Source: Halorhodospira halophila
GTDB lineage: Bacteria > Pseudomonadota > Gammaproteobacteria > Nitrococcales > Halorhodospiraceae
DNA: 64,000 nt
Reading direction: 5' to 3'
NCBI RefSeq assembly: GCF_016653405.1
Contig: NZ_NHSN01000009.1
Location: 46,346-110,345 of the forward strand
Part shown: positions 22,080-31,679 of the stretch, piece after piece
Numbering within the stretch: position 1 is the stretch's first letter
How the letters are laid out: each line of letters starts with the position of its first letter
Notes under the pieces: model-generated
Seen by the model: only the letters and a program-made list of their open reading frames with translations
Databases searched by the model: none
Told to the model about the DNA's origin: nothing
Program-made: the position numbers and the translations under genes

Positions 22080-22108
22080 TGAACACCCGACCCGAAAACC
22101 CTTATCAT
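22080..22108 (+). promoter_or_regulatory. Sigma70-type promoter for the aminotransferase gene
   Basis: TGAACA, 17 bases, TATCAT, 37 bp upstream of the ATG at 22145. Four of six matches to the -35 and five of six to the -10 consensus. The rest of this 205-bp gap is strikingly C-rich on the plus strand. Confidence 0.5.
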
Positions 22109-22144
22109 ACGCACCGAGCCCAACTTTCAACGCGGAGCCAGACC

Positions 22145-23329
22145 ATGGACCTTCAGCTTGCCGATCGCGTCCAGCGCATCAAGCCATCGCCGACGCTCGC
22201 CGTCACCGCCCGCGCCGCCGAGCTGCGCGCCGCCGGCCACGACGTCATCGGCCTCGGCGCCGGCGAACCGGACTTCGACACCCCCCCGCACATCATCGAG
22301 GCCGCCGTCCGGGCCGCCCAACAGGGGCAGACCCGCTACACCGCCGTGGACGGTACTGCCGAGCTCAAGCAGGCGGTCATCGACAAGCTCGAGCGCGACA
22401 ACCGCCTGAACTACGAGCCCAGCCAGATCCTCGTCTCCAGCGGTGCCAAGCAGTCCCTGTTCAACGCCATGGCGGCGGTGCTCAACGAGGGCGACGAAGT
22501 GGTCATCCCAGCGCCCTACTGGGTCTCGTACCCGGACATGGCCCTGGTCTTCGGTGCTCAGCCGGTGTTCGTGGCCGCCGGTGCCGAGAGCCGCTTCAAG
22601 ATCACCCCCGAGCAGCTCGAGCAGGCCCTGACCCGCAAGACCCGCATGGTCATCCTCAACAGCCCGTCCAACCCCACCGGCACCGCCTACACCCGTGACG
22701 AACTGGCGGCGCTGGGCGCCGTGCTCGAGCAGCACCCCCAGGTGGTGGTGGTCAGCGATGACATCTACGAGCACATCCTCTGGCGCGATGAACCCTTCAC
22801 CAACATCGCCATGGCCGCCCCGCAGCTGGTCGACCGGACCATCGTGGTCAACGGCGTCTCCAAGGCGTACGCCATGACCGGGTGGCGGATCGGCTACGCG
22901 GCCGGCCCAGCCCCGCTGATCGGCGCCATGAAGAAGGTGCAGTCGCAGAGCACCTCCAACCCGGCTTCCATCTCCCAGGCCGGCGCGCTGGCCGCGCTCA
23001 ACGGCGATCAGGGCTGCATCCAGCCCATGCTGGAGCAGTTCAAGGCCCGCCACGACTTCGTCGTCGAGCGGCTGAACGCCATGCCGGGGGTCAGCTGCAC
23101 ACCCTGCGACGGCACCTTCTACTGCTTCCCGCACATGGAGGAGGCGATGAACCGGGTCGGCGCCAAGGACGATGTGGCCTTCGCCGAGCAGCTGATCAAC
23201 GACGCCGGCGTCGCCCTGGTCCCGGGTTCCGCCTTCGGTCTCCCCGGGTACGCGCGCATCTCCTATGCTACAAGTATGGAGAACCTGGAGCGCGCCATGG
23301 ACCGGCTGCAGCAGGCCCTGGGCGGCTGA
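22145..23329 (+). CDS. aspC: Class I aminotransferase, aspartate-type
   Basis: PLP-dependent transaminase interconverting aspartate and oxaloacetate (subgroup Ib type; may also accept prephenate or aromatic substrates). The 394-residue protein shows GLGAGEPDFDTPPHI, YTAVDGTAELK, SSGAKQSLFNAM, APYWVSYPDM, NSPSNPTG and the PLP Lys in VNGVSKAYAMTGWRIGY. Start ATG 22145 with GGAG 7 bp upstream. Monocistronic by context: divergent uvrB before it and a strong hairpin after it. Confidence 0.94.
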   Translation: MDLQLADRVQRIKPSPTLAVTARAAELRAAGHDVIGLGAGEPDFDTPPHIIEAAVRAAQQGQTRYTAVDGTAELKQAVIDKLERDNRLNYEPSQILVSSGAKQSLFNAMAAVLNEGDEVVIPAPYWVSYPDMALVFGAQPVFVAAGAESRFKITPEQLEQALTRKTRMVILNSPSNPTGTAYTRDELAALGAVLEQHPQVVVVSDDIYEHILWRDEPFTNIAMAAPQLVDRTIVVNGVSKAYAMTGWRIGYAAGPAPLIGAMKKVQSQSTSNPASISQAGALAALNGDQGCIQPMLEQFKARHDFVVERLNAMPGVSCTPCDGTFYCFPHMEEAMNRVGAKDDVAFAEQLINDAGVALVPGSAFGLPGYARISYATSMENLERAMDRLQQALGG

Positions 23330-23343
23330 TCGGCCCCGCTCCT

Positions 23344-23378
23344 CGCCCCCGCGATGGCCCCGGGCGATCGCGGGGGCG
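23344..23378 (+). terminator. Terminator hairpin after the aminotransferase gene
   Basis: CGCCCCCGCGAT and ATCGCGGGGGCG form a perfect 12-bp stem around an 11-nt loop, 15 bp after the stop codon. No long U-tract. Confidence 0.65.
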
Positions 23379-23409
23379 GCAGGACGGGCACGGAAAACCC
23401 CATAGAGGC

Positions 23410-23439
23410 TTGACCAACGCAGTGGAGGATCGGCAGAAT
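23410..23439 (+). promoter_or_regulatory. Promoter for tRNA-Asn
   Basis: TTGACC, 18 bases, CAGAAT, ending 30 bp before the mature tRNA 5' end. Five of six -35 matches; weaker -10. Confidence 0.45.
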
Positions 23440-23469
23440 ACGCAGCGCATCGTGAGGTGACACCACGCT

Positions 23470-23544
<75 letters not shown>

Positions 23545-23587
23545 TCCACCATCCCTTCCTGTCGGCCACCCGACTCCGCGGGCGCAA

Positions 23588-23607
23588 GGTGATAACCCTG
23601 TATCACC
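23588..23607. terminator. Hairpin between tRNA-Asn and cowN
   Basis: GGTGATA, six bases, TATCACC: a perfect 7-bp stem in the 119-bp gap between the converging tRNA and cowN. Could end either transcript; no U-run. Confidence 0.4.
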
Positions 23608-23663
23608 GGGAGGCCGGGCGACCCCTCACCGGTATGAGAGGCCGCCACCCCCAAGTCCGGATC

Positions 23664-23927
23664 TCAGCAGCATTCCCGCTCGATGGCGGAGAGCATGCTG
23701 AGACCCGCATCATCGCCGCGCTGAACGAATAACTCCCGGATCACGTTAATCTGCGCGTGGACCATCAGGCGCGTATCCGGCTCTGAACCATCCCGGCCGC
23801 CCAGCTCACGCTCCAGATACCGCCGCACTCGGCTATTCTCCGGCTCCTCTGCGATGTGGCGGTCAACGCACTGGAGCAGGCGCTGGATGGCCCGCTCACA
23901 ATCCAGACCGGGGCTGAGCTCAGACAT
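23664..23927 (-). CDS. cowN: CowN-type protein, nitrogenase protection from CO
   Basis: CowN sustains nitrogen fixation when carbon monoxide inhibits nitrogenase, as known from purple bacteria and Gluconacetobacter. The 87-residue product fits the family as I remember it: Leu-Asp-Cys near the N-terminus (Cys10), a helix with RLLQCVDRHI, a GGRDGSEPD turn, the conserved VHAQINVIRELF block and a double-cysteine C-terminus (ERECC). No signal peptide. Its ATG overlaps the end of the upstream FeSII-type ferredoxin gene by 8 bp, so the pair forms an operon under a sigma54-like promoter. No nif structural gene is in the window. Confidence 0.82.
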   Translation of the reverse strand: MSELSPGLDCERAIQRLLQCVDRHIAEEPENSRVRRYLERELGGRDGSEPDTRLMVHAQINVIRELFVQRGDDAGLSMLSAIERECC

Positions 23928-24276
23928 CGCCGTACTCGATCACCAGGTCCTCGTCACGCACCACCATCTGGCACATCAGACGCCAGTTGGTGGGCAGATC
24001 ATCGACGCGCATGCGATCGATCTCCGCTTGGGTGACCTTGCCCAGCTCGAGCAGGACCCGCTCCTCGCGGTCCGTCAGTGGACCCGCCATTGTCCCTTTT
24101 GCGACACCGTAATGGACATAAACCAGACAACTGCCACACTCGCCGTCCTGGCAATCGAAAGAGATCGGGATGTGGTTCCGGCGGGCCAGTTTCAGGACCG
24201 GCTCCGTATGACTGCCTGCCACCGCCTCTACGGTTTGCTCCCCGTGGTCTGGATGCCGAAAGGTCACGCTGGGCAT
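23920..24276 (-). CDS. 2Fe-2S ferredoxin, Shethna FeSII-like
   Basis: 118 residues with the plant-type cluster motif C-x4-C-x2-C (Cys42, 47, 50; FDCQDGECGSCLV) and the fourth ligand Cys102 (RLMCQMVVRDEDLVIEY). The insertion between the third and fourth ligands, with PLTDREERVLLELGK and DDLPTNWRL, resembles Azotobacter FeSII (Shethna protein II), which binds oxidised nitrogenase and shields it from oxygen. An ordinary electron-transfer ferredoxin is the alternative. ATG at 24276 with AGGAG upstream; followed by overlapping cowN. Promoter of sigma54 type 58 bp upstream. Confidence 0.85.
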   Translation of the reverse strand: MPSVTFRHPDHGEQTVEAVAGSHTEPVLKLARRNHIPISFDCQDGECGSCLVYVHYGVAKGTMAGPLTDREERVLLELGKVTQAEIDRMRVDDLPTNWRLMCQMVVRDEDLVIEYGDV

Positions 24277-24333
24277 AGCTCCACTCCTGCCTTGCCAAAT
24301 GGGTTATGGATCGATCGAAGCACCACCCATCCA

Positions 24334-24348
24334 GCAACTTTCGGGCCA
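24334..24348 (-). promoter_or_regulatory. Sigma54 promoter for the FeSII-like/cowN operon
   Basis: Minus strand TGGCCC, five bases, TTGC: one mismatch from TGGCAC-N5-TTGC, with GG and GC at the invariant spacing. It lies 58 bp upstream of the ferredoxin ATG. Nitrogen-fixation genes are typically NifA/RpoN driven. I found no perfect NifA site (TGT-N10-ACA) nearby. Confidence 0.65.
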
Positions 24349-24397
24349 TGGCGCGACCGCCCTCCACGGGCCCAGAGGTCATGCGGCAGAGGCGAAC

Positions 24398-24604
24398 CTA
24401 TTCCAGGGTGAAGCCGACCTTGATCGTCACCTGCCAGTGACTCACTCGCCCGTCCTCGATATGGCCTCGGGTATCCACCACCTGGAACCAGCGCAGGTGG
24501 CGAAGGCTCTCGCCGGCACGTGCGATGGCGTTGTTGACGGCCTCCTCGATCCCGTCGGGCGACGAACCAGTCAGTTCGACGATCTTGTAGACGTGGTCAC
24601 TCAT
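24398..24604 (-). CDS. Dodecin, flavin-binding dodecamer
   Basis: Dodecins form hollow 12-mers that bind and quench flavins such as FMN or riboflavin. The 68-residue protein shows the family layout: [39 protein letters not shown], with the flavin-stacking Trp, then a central strand and [17 protein letters not shown]. The frame is open upstream, but the ATG at 24604 has AGGAG 8 bp before it and the expected N-terminus. It lies on the same strand as katG (110 bp upstream) and the FeSII-like gene (121 bp downstream). Confidence 0.96.
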   Translation of the reverse strand: MSDHVYKIVELTGSSPDGIEEAVNNAIARAGESLRHLRWFQVVDTRGHIEDGRVSHWQVTIKVGFTLE

Positions 24605-24713
24605 CCGTGATGCTCCTGATGACTGGGAAGTGGACAGCGGCCGATGCCCGGCTCCGCTCTGGCGGGGCCGGGCATGCCCTTTCACCCCGGCCCGGACCGG
24701 GGTGAAACCGCGG

Positions 24714-26954
<2,241 letters not shown>

Positions 26955-27097
26955 TCACTCAAGACGGCTCCCTGATCGAATGTAGCAATCACAGTGTTCC
27001 TGTCACCCTCCGGGGCTACCCGGCGGGTCAACGCACCGCTTGCAATGACATCCATCATCGCGATAATGCCGGCTTCCCTGGCAACCCTGGAGTCTGC

Positions 27098-28630
27098 ATG
27101 AGCGACACCAACGAGAACGGTGCGCGGGAGCCGGAGATCCCGCTTCCGAGCGTGACCACGGCCCTGCTCCCCATCGCCTTCACCATGGGCCTGATGGTCT
27201 TTCAGATCCTCGCCTTCGATGACTTCGTCCCCCACGTACCACTGGCCCTGGGCATCGCCTTCACCGGCCTGCTCGGCTGGTACCACGGCATCCGCTGGTG
27301 GCGGATGGAGAACGGCCTCTACCACGTCGTCCATATCGGTCTTCAGTCGGTGGCCATCCTGATCACAGTGGGCATGATCATCGGCACCTGGATCCTCTCG
27401 GGGACCGTGCCGCTGCTGATCTACTACGGCCTGCTGCTGATCACCCCGGAACTGTTCCTGCTCGCCGCCATGATCCTCACCGCCGTGGTCTCCATGGCCG
27501 TGGGCACCTCCTGGGGCACGGTCGGCACCGTGGGTCTGGCCCTGGTGGGCGTCGGCGAGGGGCTGGGCATTCCCATGGCCCTGACCGGCGGCGCCATCGT
27601 CTCGGGCGCCTTCTTCGGCGATAAGATGTCGCCGCTGTCCGACACCACCAATCTCGCCCCGGCCGTCACTGGCACCAACCTGTTCAGCCACATCCGCAAC
27701 ATGATGGCCACCTCCGTGCCGGCGCTGATTGTTGCCGGCACCGCGTACTGGGCCATCGGCTTTGGCTACGCGGACACCGGCCTGGAGAGCGGACGCATCG
27801 AGACCATCCTCGAGGGCCTGGAGGCGCAGTTCACGCTGCATCCGGTGCTGCTGCTGCCGGCGGTTCTGGTCATGGCCCTGGCGCTGCTGCGTTTCCCGGT
27901 GCTGCCCACGCTCTTTGCCGGTGCCATCGCCGGCGCGGTCATGGCGGTCCTCGTCCAGGGCACGGACCTGACCACCGCGATCATGGCGATGCAGGACGGC
28001 TTCGTCAGCGAGACCGGCGTCGAGTCGGTGGACGACCTGCTCTCCACCGGTGGCATCCAGTCGATGATGTGGACCATCTCGCTGGTGCTCATCGCCCTGG
28101 CCTTCGGCGGGATCCTGGAGCAGACGCGCAGCGTCGAGGCCATCCTCAACGCCATCATCCAGCGCATCCGAGGCCGCTTCTCGCTGTTCGCCGCCAGCAC
28201 CGGCAGCGCCGCCGGCACCAACCTCATCTCCGGCGATCCTTACCTGTCCATCGCGCTACCGGGCCGGATGTACGCCCCGGTCTATCGGGGACAGGGACAA
28301 TCGACCCTGAACCTGTCGCGTTCGGTGGAGGAAGGCGGGACCATGATCAACCCGCTGATCCCTTGGGGCGCGGGTGGTGCCTTCACCGCCGGTGCGCTGG
28401 GCATCCCGACGCTGGTCTACGCCCCCTTTGCCATCGTCTGCTGGCTGTCGCCGCTGATCGGCCTGCTCTTTGCTGCGACCGGGTGGTTCATGCCACGCGC
28501 CACCGAGGAAGAGCAGCAGCGCTGGCAGGACAACCATGAATCCATCATGGTCCAGGGCGGCGTGGTCAACTCCGCCGATCTCGACCCCGAGGAGCTGGAG
28601 CGGGCCTTCGACCGCTACCGGCGTCGCTGA
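27098..28630 (+). CDS. nhaC: NhaC-family Na+/H+ antiporter
   Basis: Inner-membrane antiporter expelling Na+ for H+, relevant to salt tolerance. The 510-residue protein has about 11 hydrophobic segments and the NhaC hallmarks GTSWGTVGTVGLALVGVG, GAIVSGAFFGDKMSPLSDTTNLAPA and the second-half LISGDPYLSIALPGRMY ... NPLIPWGAGGAF. ATG 27098 is preceded by GGAG; the frame is open 70 codons further but without family sequence. Divergent from katG; a strong hairpin follows. Confidence 0.93.
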   Translation: MSDTNENGAREPEIPLPSVTTALLPIAFTMGLMVFQILAFDDFVPHVPLALGIAFTGLLGWYHGIRWWRMENGLYHVVHIGLQSVAILITVGMIIGTWILSGTVPLLIYYGLLLITPELFLLAAMILTAVVSMAVGTSWGTVGTVGLALVGVGEGLGIPMALTGGAIVSGAFFGDKMSPLSDTTNLAPAVTGTNLFSHIRNMMATSVPALIVAGTAYWAIGFGYADTGLESGRIETILEGLEAQFTLHPVLLLPAVLVMALALLRFPVLPTLFAGAIAGAVMAVLVQGTDLTTAIMAMQDGFVSETGVESVDDLLSTGGIQSMMWTISLVLIALAFGGILEQTRSVEAILNAIIQRIRGRFSLFAASTGSAAGTNLISGDPYLSIALPGRMYAPVYRGQGQSTLNLSRSVEEGGTMINPLIPWGAGGAFTAGALGIPTLVYAPFAIVCWLSPLIGLLFAATGWFMPRATEEEQQRWQDNHESIMVQGGVVNSADLDPEELERAFDRYRRR

Positions 28631-28639
28631 CTAGGGCAC

Positions 28640-28682
28640 GGCAATGCCGCTGGGTTGGCCCAGCCACCCCGGCGGCATTGCC
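28640..28682 (+). terminator. Terminator hairpin after nhaC
   Basis: GGCAATGCCGC and GCGGCATTGCC form a perfect 11-bp stem with a 21-nt loop, 9 bp after the nhaC stop. Confidence 0.65.
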
Positions 28683-28817
28683 CGATGCCTACCCGACCGA
28701 TTTGCGCCTCCGATCCGGCGTAGGCACCATTGGGGGGTCGCCTGCTCAAGCCATCCAACGCGTCTTTCCAGTTAACGAAAAACCAACAGACCGCCTGCAA
28801 CGGGGAAGCGAATCCTC

Positions 28818-30740
28818 ATGCTCAGTGCCGTCCGTCTCACCCCGAAGCTGCTCCTCCTCTTTGGCGTCCCCACTCTGCTGGCCTTTGTCATCGTCGGCGG
28901 GATCGCCACCCACCAGGCCAACGACCGCTTCAGCACCGAGATCACCGACTCGACTCAGGAGCTGAGCGAGGCCGGTGCCGAGGCCATCAGCCAGTGGCTC
29001 GACACGCACACGGCCTACGTCTCCGCCCTGGCGCACAGCGAGGCGCTCGCCTCCGGCAACCCCGATCGGATCGGTGACTTCCTCGCCGGCCAGGGCGAGC
29101 ACATGAGCGACGAATACGAAGTGCTGATCTTCGTCGACACCGAGGGGACGGCTACCTACCACCACGGCGGCGAGCAGACGGATCTCTCCGGGCGCGACTA
29201 CTGGCAGACCATCGTCGAAGAGGAGCGGGAGACGCTGGTCATCTCCGATCCGGTCCACTCCGCCAGTACCGGCAATCCGATCACCGTCATCGCCCGGGCG
29301 GTTACCGATGCCGGGGGGGATGTCATCGGCCTGGTGGCGGTGACCGTCACCCTCGACACCCTGGCCGATGCGGTGGCATCGACTACGGATCGCGCTGGCG
29401 CCCTCGCCTGGGCCTTGAGCGCCGACGGCCTCACCGTCGCCCACCCGGACGAGGACGTGCGCATGGAAGAGAACGCGCTGGAGTCCGGGGATACCGACTA
29501 CCAGGCGATCGCCCAGCGCATGGTCGACGGTGAGCGAGGCGTGGGCACCTTCAGCGGGGCCGACGACACCGCCTACACAGCGGCCTTTGCCCCGGTCTCC
29601 GGACTCTCCGGCTGGTCGCTGGGGATCGCCGTGCCAGAATCAGAACTGATGGCCGCTGCCCGCGATCTGCAGCAGAACCTGCTGATCGTCTTCGCCGCGG
29701 CGGTGGTGCTGCTTGGCGGGATCATCGTCCTGGTGGCCCGGCGCATCGCGCAGCCGATCGCCGCCACCGGCCGGGCACTGGGCGAGATCGCCAGCGGCGA
29801 AGCCGACCTCACCCGCCGCCTGGAGGTCCATTCCCGGGATGAGGTGGGCGAACTGGCCACCAACTTCAACGCCTTCATCGACCGGCTCCAGGGGTTGATC
29901 GGCTCGGTCGCCGACGCCTCAACCCAGCTCTCCGCCTCCGCCGAGGAGCTGTCGGCCTCGGTGCGCGAGACCAGCGGCCAGCTGCGCGAGCAGCAGTCCG
30001 AGACCGAGCAGGTGGCCACCTCCATGAACGAGATGGCGGCCACCATCCAGCAGGTCGCCGAAAACGCCTCGGACGCCTCCGAAGCGGCCCGCCGGTCCGA
30101 TCAGGCCGCCCAGTCGGGCTCGGAGGTCGTGCAGGAGAACGCCGACGAGATCCGTCAGGTGGCACAGCAGGCCGAGACCGCCGCCGGCGTCGTCCAGCAG
30201 CTCAATGAAGACGCCGAGCGGGTTACCAAGGTGCTCGACGTGATCCACGAGATCACCGAGCAGACCAACCTGCTTGCCCTCAACGCCGCCATCGAGGCAG
30301 CGCGCGCCGGGGAGAACGGCCGCGGGTTCTCGGTCGTCGCCGAGGAGGTGCGCAAGCTGGCCACCCGCACCCAGACCTCCACCGAGGAGATCCGCGAGAT
30401 CCTCGATACCCTGCGCGGGCGCATCGAAGAGGCGGCCCAGGCCATGGAGAACGGCCGCAGCAGCTCTGGCCAGGCAGTAACCATTGCCTCGCGCGCGTCG
30501 GAGTCGCTGGGTGCGATCACCGAGTCCGTAGGGACCATCAACGACATGAACACCCAGATCGCCAGCGCTGCGGAGGAGCAGTCGGCGGCCTCCGAGGAGA
30601 TCAACCGCTCGCTGACCCAGATCAAGGCGACCATCGACGCCACCGCAAGCGGCGCCTCCCAGGTCGCATCGGCCAGCGAGGAAGTCGCCCGGCTGGCCGC
30701 CGACCTGCAGGACCGCGTGGGGCAGTTCCGCGTCCGCTGA
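28818..30740 (+). CDS. Membrane chemoreceptor with periplasmic Cache domain
   Basis: Transmembrane methyl-accepting chemotaxis protein of 640 residues. Order: TM1 ([20 protein letters not shown], about 10-30), a periplasmic dCache-type sensor (about 35-270, with [36 protein letters not shown] and [12 protein letters not shown]), TM2 ([20 protein letters not shown]), HAMP ([44 protein letters not shown]) and the signalling domain with [20 protein letters not shown]. Ligand unknown; such domains often bind amino acids. Stands alone between nhaC and the convergent SDR gene. Confidence 0.96.
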   Translation: MLSAVRLTPKLLLLFGVPTLLAFVIVGGIATHQANDRFSTEITDSTQELSEAGAEAISQWLDTHTAYVSALAHSEALASGNPDRIGDFLAGQGEHMSDEYEVLIFVDTEGTATYHHGGEQTDLSGRDYWQTIVEEERETLVISDPVHSASTGNPITVIARAVTDAGGDVIGLVAVTVTLDTLADAVASTTDRAGALAWALSADGLTVAHPDEDVRMEENALESGDTDYQAIAQRMVDGERGVGTFSGADDTAYTAAFAPVSGLSGWSLGIAVPESELMAAARDLQQNLLIVFAAAVVLLGGIIVLVARRIAQPIAATGRALGEIASGEADLTRRLEVHSRDEVGELATNFNAFIDRLQGLIGSVADASTQLSASAEELSASVRETSGQLREQQSETEQVATSMNEMAATIQQVAENASDASEAARRSDQAAQSGSEVVQENADEIRQVAQQAETAAGVVQQLNEDAERVTKVLDVIHEITEQTNLLALNAAIEAARAGENGRGFSVVAEEVRKLATRTQTSTEEIREILDTLRGRIEEAAQAMENGRSSSGQAVTIASRASESLGAITESVGTINDMNTQIASAAEEQSAASEEINRSLTQIKATIDATASGASQVASASEEVARLAADLQDRVGQFRVR

Positions 30741-30755
30741 CCGGGGCTGCCCCGA

Positions 30756-31610
30756 TCAGCCGCCGCGGCGCAGGGCGGGCACCGCCGTCAGGGCGCGGAG
30801 CAGCGTGACCAGGGGCGAGCGGTACTGCAGGGTGCGCCCGGTGCCGGTGACCCCGCGGATTCGGGGCACCAGGACATCGGCCACCCGTTCCGGGGGCTCG
30901 GCCAGGCGATCAATAATCGGCCGGGCGCTTTCGGGCAAATCGGCGAGCAGCAGCTCGGTGCGCACCAGCCCGGGACGCAGCTCGTGGACGCCCACCCCGC
31001 GCTCGCCGGCGGCCTGCAGCTCGCGACGCAGCTGACGGGAGAGCTCCGCCACCGCCAGCTTGCTGACCCGATGCGGGATGGAGGTCCGCGAGAAACGCGC
31101 CCCCAGCTCCGAGAACCCGAAGTTGAACAGGTGGTAGCACGGCTGCTGCGCCGCCGGTTGGGCCTGCATGCGCCGCAGCGCCGCCGCACAAAGCTGCATG
31201 GAGCCGGTGAGGTTGGTCGCGCAGGTGCCAGCAATGTCCGCCGTATCCAGCCCGGTCAGCGGCCGCTTGAAGCGCCCGGCGGTACCGGCGTTATTCACCC
31301 AGCGGTGGATGGTCCCCAGTCGCTCGACGGCGAAATCCGCCAGCCGCTCGGCCTCCCCGGGGTCGGCGACGTCGGCGGCGAGGACGTGTAGACGCTCCCC
31401 GGCCCCCGTGGCGGCGGCCAGCTCGGTCCGCGCCGCATCCAGCCGCGCCGGATCCCGGGCGCAGACGACCACGGTATCCCCGGCGGCGAGGAAACGCTGC
31501 GCCATGGCCAGGCCCAGGCCGCGGCTGCCGCCGGTGAGCACCACCCCGAGCGGCGGCCCGGCGGCCGCGGAGGCGGGGTGGTTGTGCGGGGATGCGGAGG
31601 GCTCGCTCAT
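30756..31610 (-). CDS. Short-chain dehydrogenase related to chlorophyll b reductase (NOL/NYC1-like)
   Basis: 284-residue classical SDR. The Rossmann motif TGGSRGLG spans residues 26-33, the NNAG motif is in HRWVNNAGTAGRF, and R-P-G-L-V follows the active site. The catalytic Tyr-x3-Lys is altered: the position aligned to Tyr is His180 (codon CAT) with Lys184 retained (PHRVSKLAVAEL). The HLFNF strand, the region after the active site and the C-terminal VLVPRIRG segment recall plant NOL/NYC1 chlorophyll b reductases, from memory of those sequences. The call beyond SDR is tentative. Downstream of the TonB receptor on the same strand, separated by a terminator hairpin. Confidence 0.78.
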   Translation of the reverse strand: MSEPSASPHNHPASAAAGPPLGVVLTGGSRGLGLAMAQRFLAAGDTVVVCARDPARLDAARTELAAATGAGERLHVLAADVADPGEAERLADFAVERLGTIHRWVNNAGTAGRFKRPLTGLDTADIAGTCATNLTGSMQLCAAALRRMQAQPAAQQPCYHLFNFGFSELGARFSRTSIPHRVSKLAVAELSRQLRRELQAAGERGVGVHELRPGLVRTELLLADLPESARPIIDRLAEPPERVADVLVPRIRGVTGTGRTLQYRSPLVTLLRALTAVPALRRGG

Positions 31611-31627
31611 AATCGCTGCAAGCTAGC

Positions 31628-31667
31628 CGGCAGCCGGCCCCGGGTCAACGCCCGGGGCCGGCTGCCG
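31628..31667 (-). terminator. Strong terminator hairpin after the TonB receptor gene
   Basis: CGGCAGCCGGCCCCGGG and CCCGGGGCCGGCTGCCG form a perfect 17-bp stem with a 6-nt loop, 12 bp past the receptor stop and 18 bp before the SDR start. Confidence 0.75.
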
Positions 31668-31679
31668 CCACGCCACCGG

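Noticed and set aside
21940..22086. 49-residue N-terminal extension of UvrB
   Set aside because: The conserved UvrB N-terminus starts at 21939 and the extension has no family similarity; it covers the divergent promoter region.
24586..24601. TGT-N10-ACT as a NifA upstream site for the FeSII-like/cowN promoter
   Set aside because: One base off the TGT-N10-ACA palindrome, inside the dodecin coding region and about 240 bp from the promoter; such partial matches are expected by chance.
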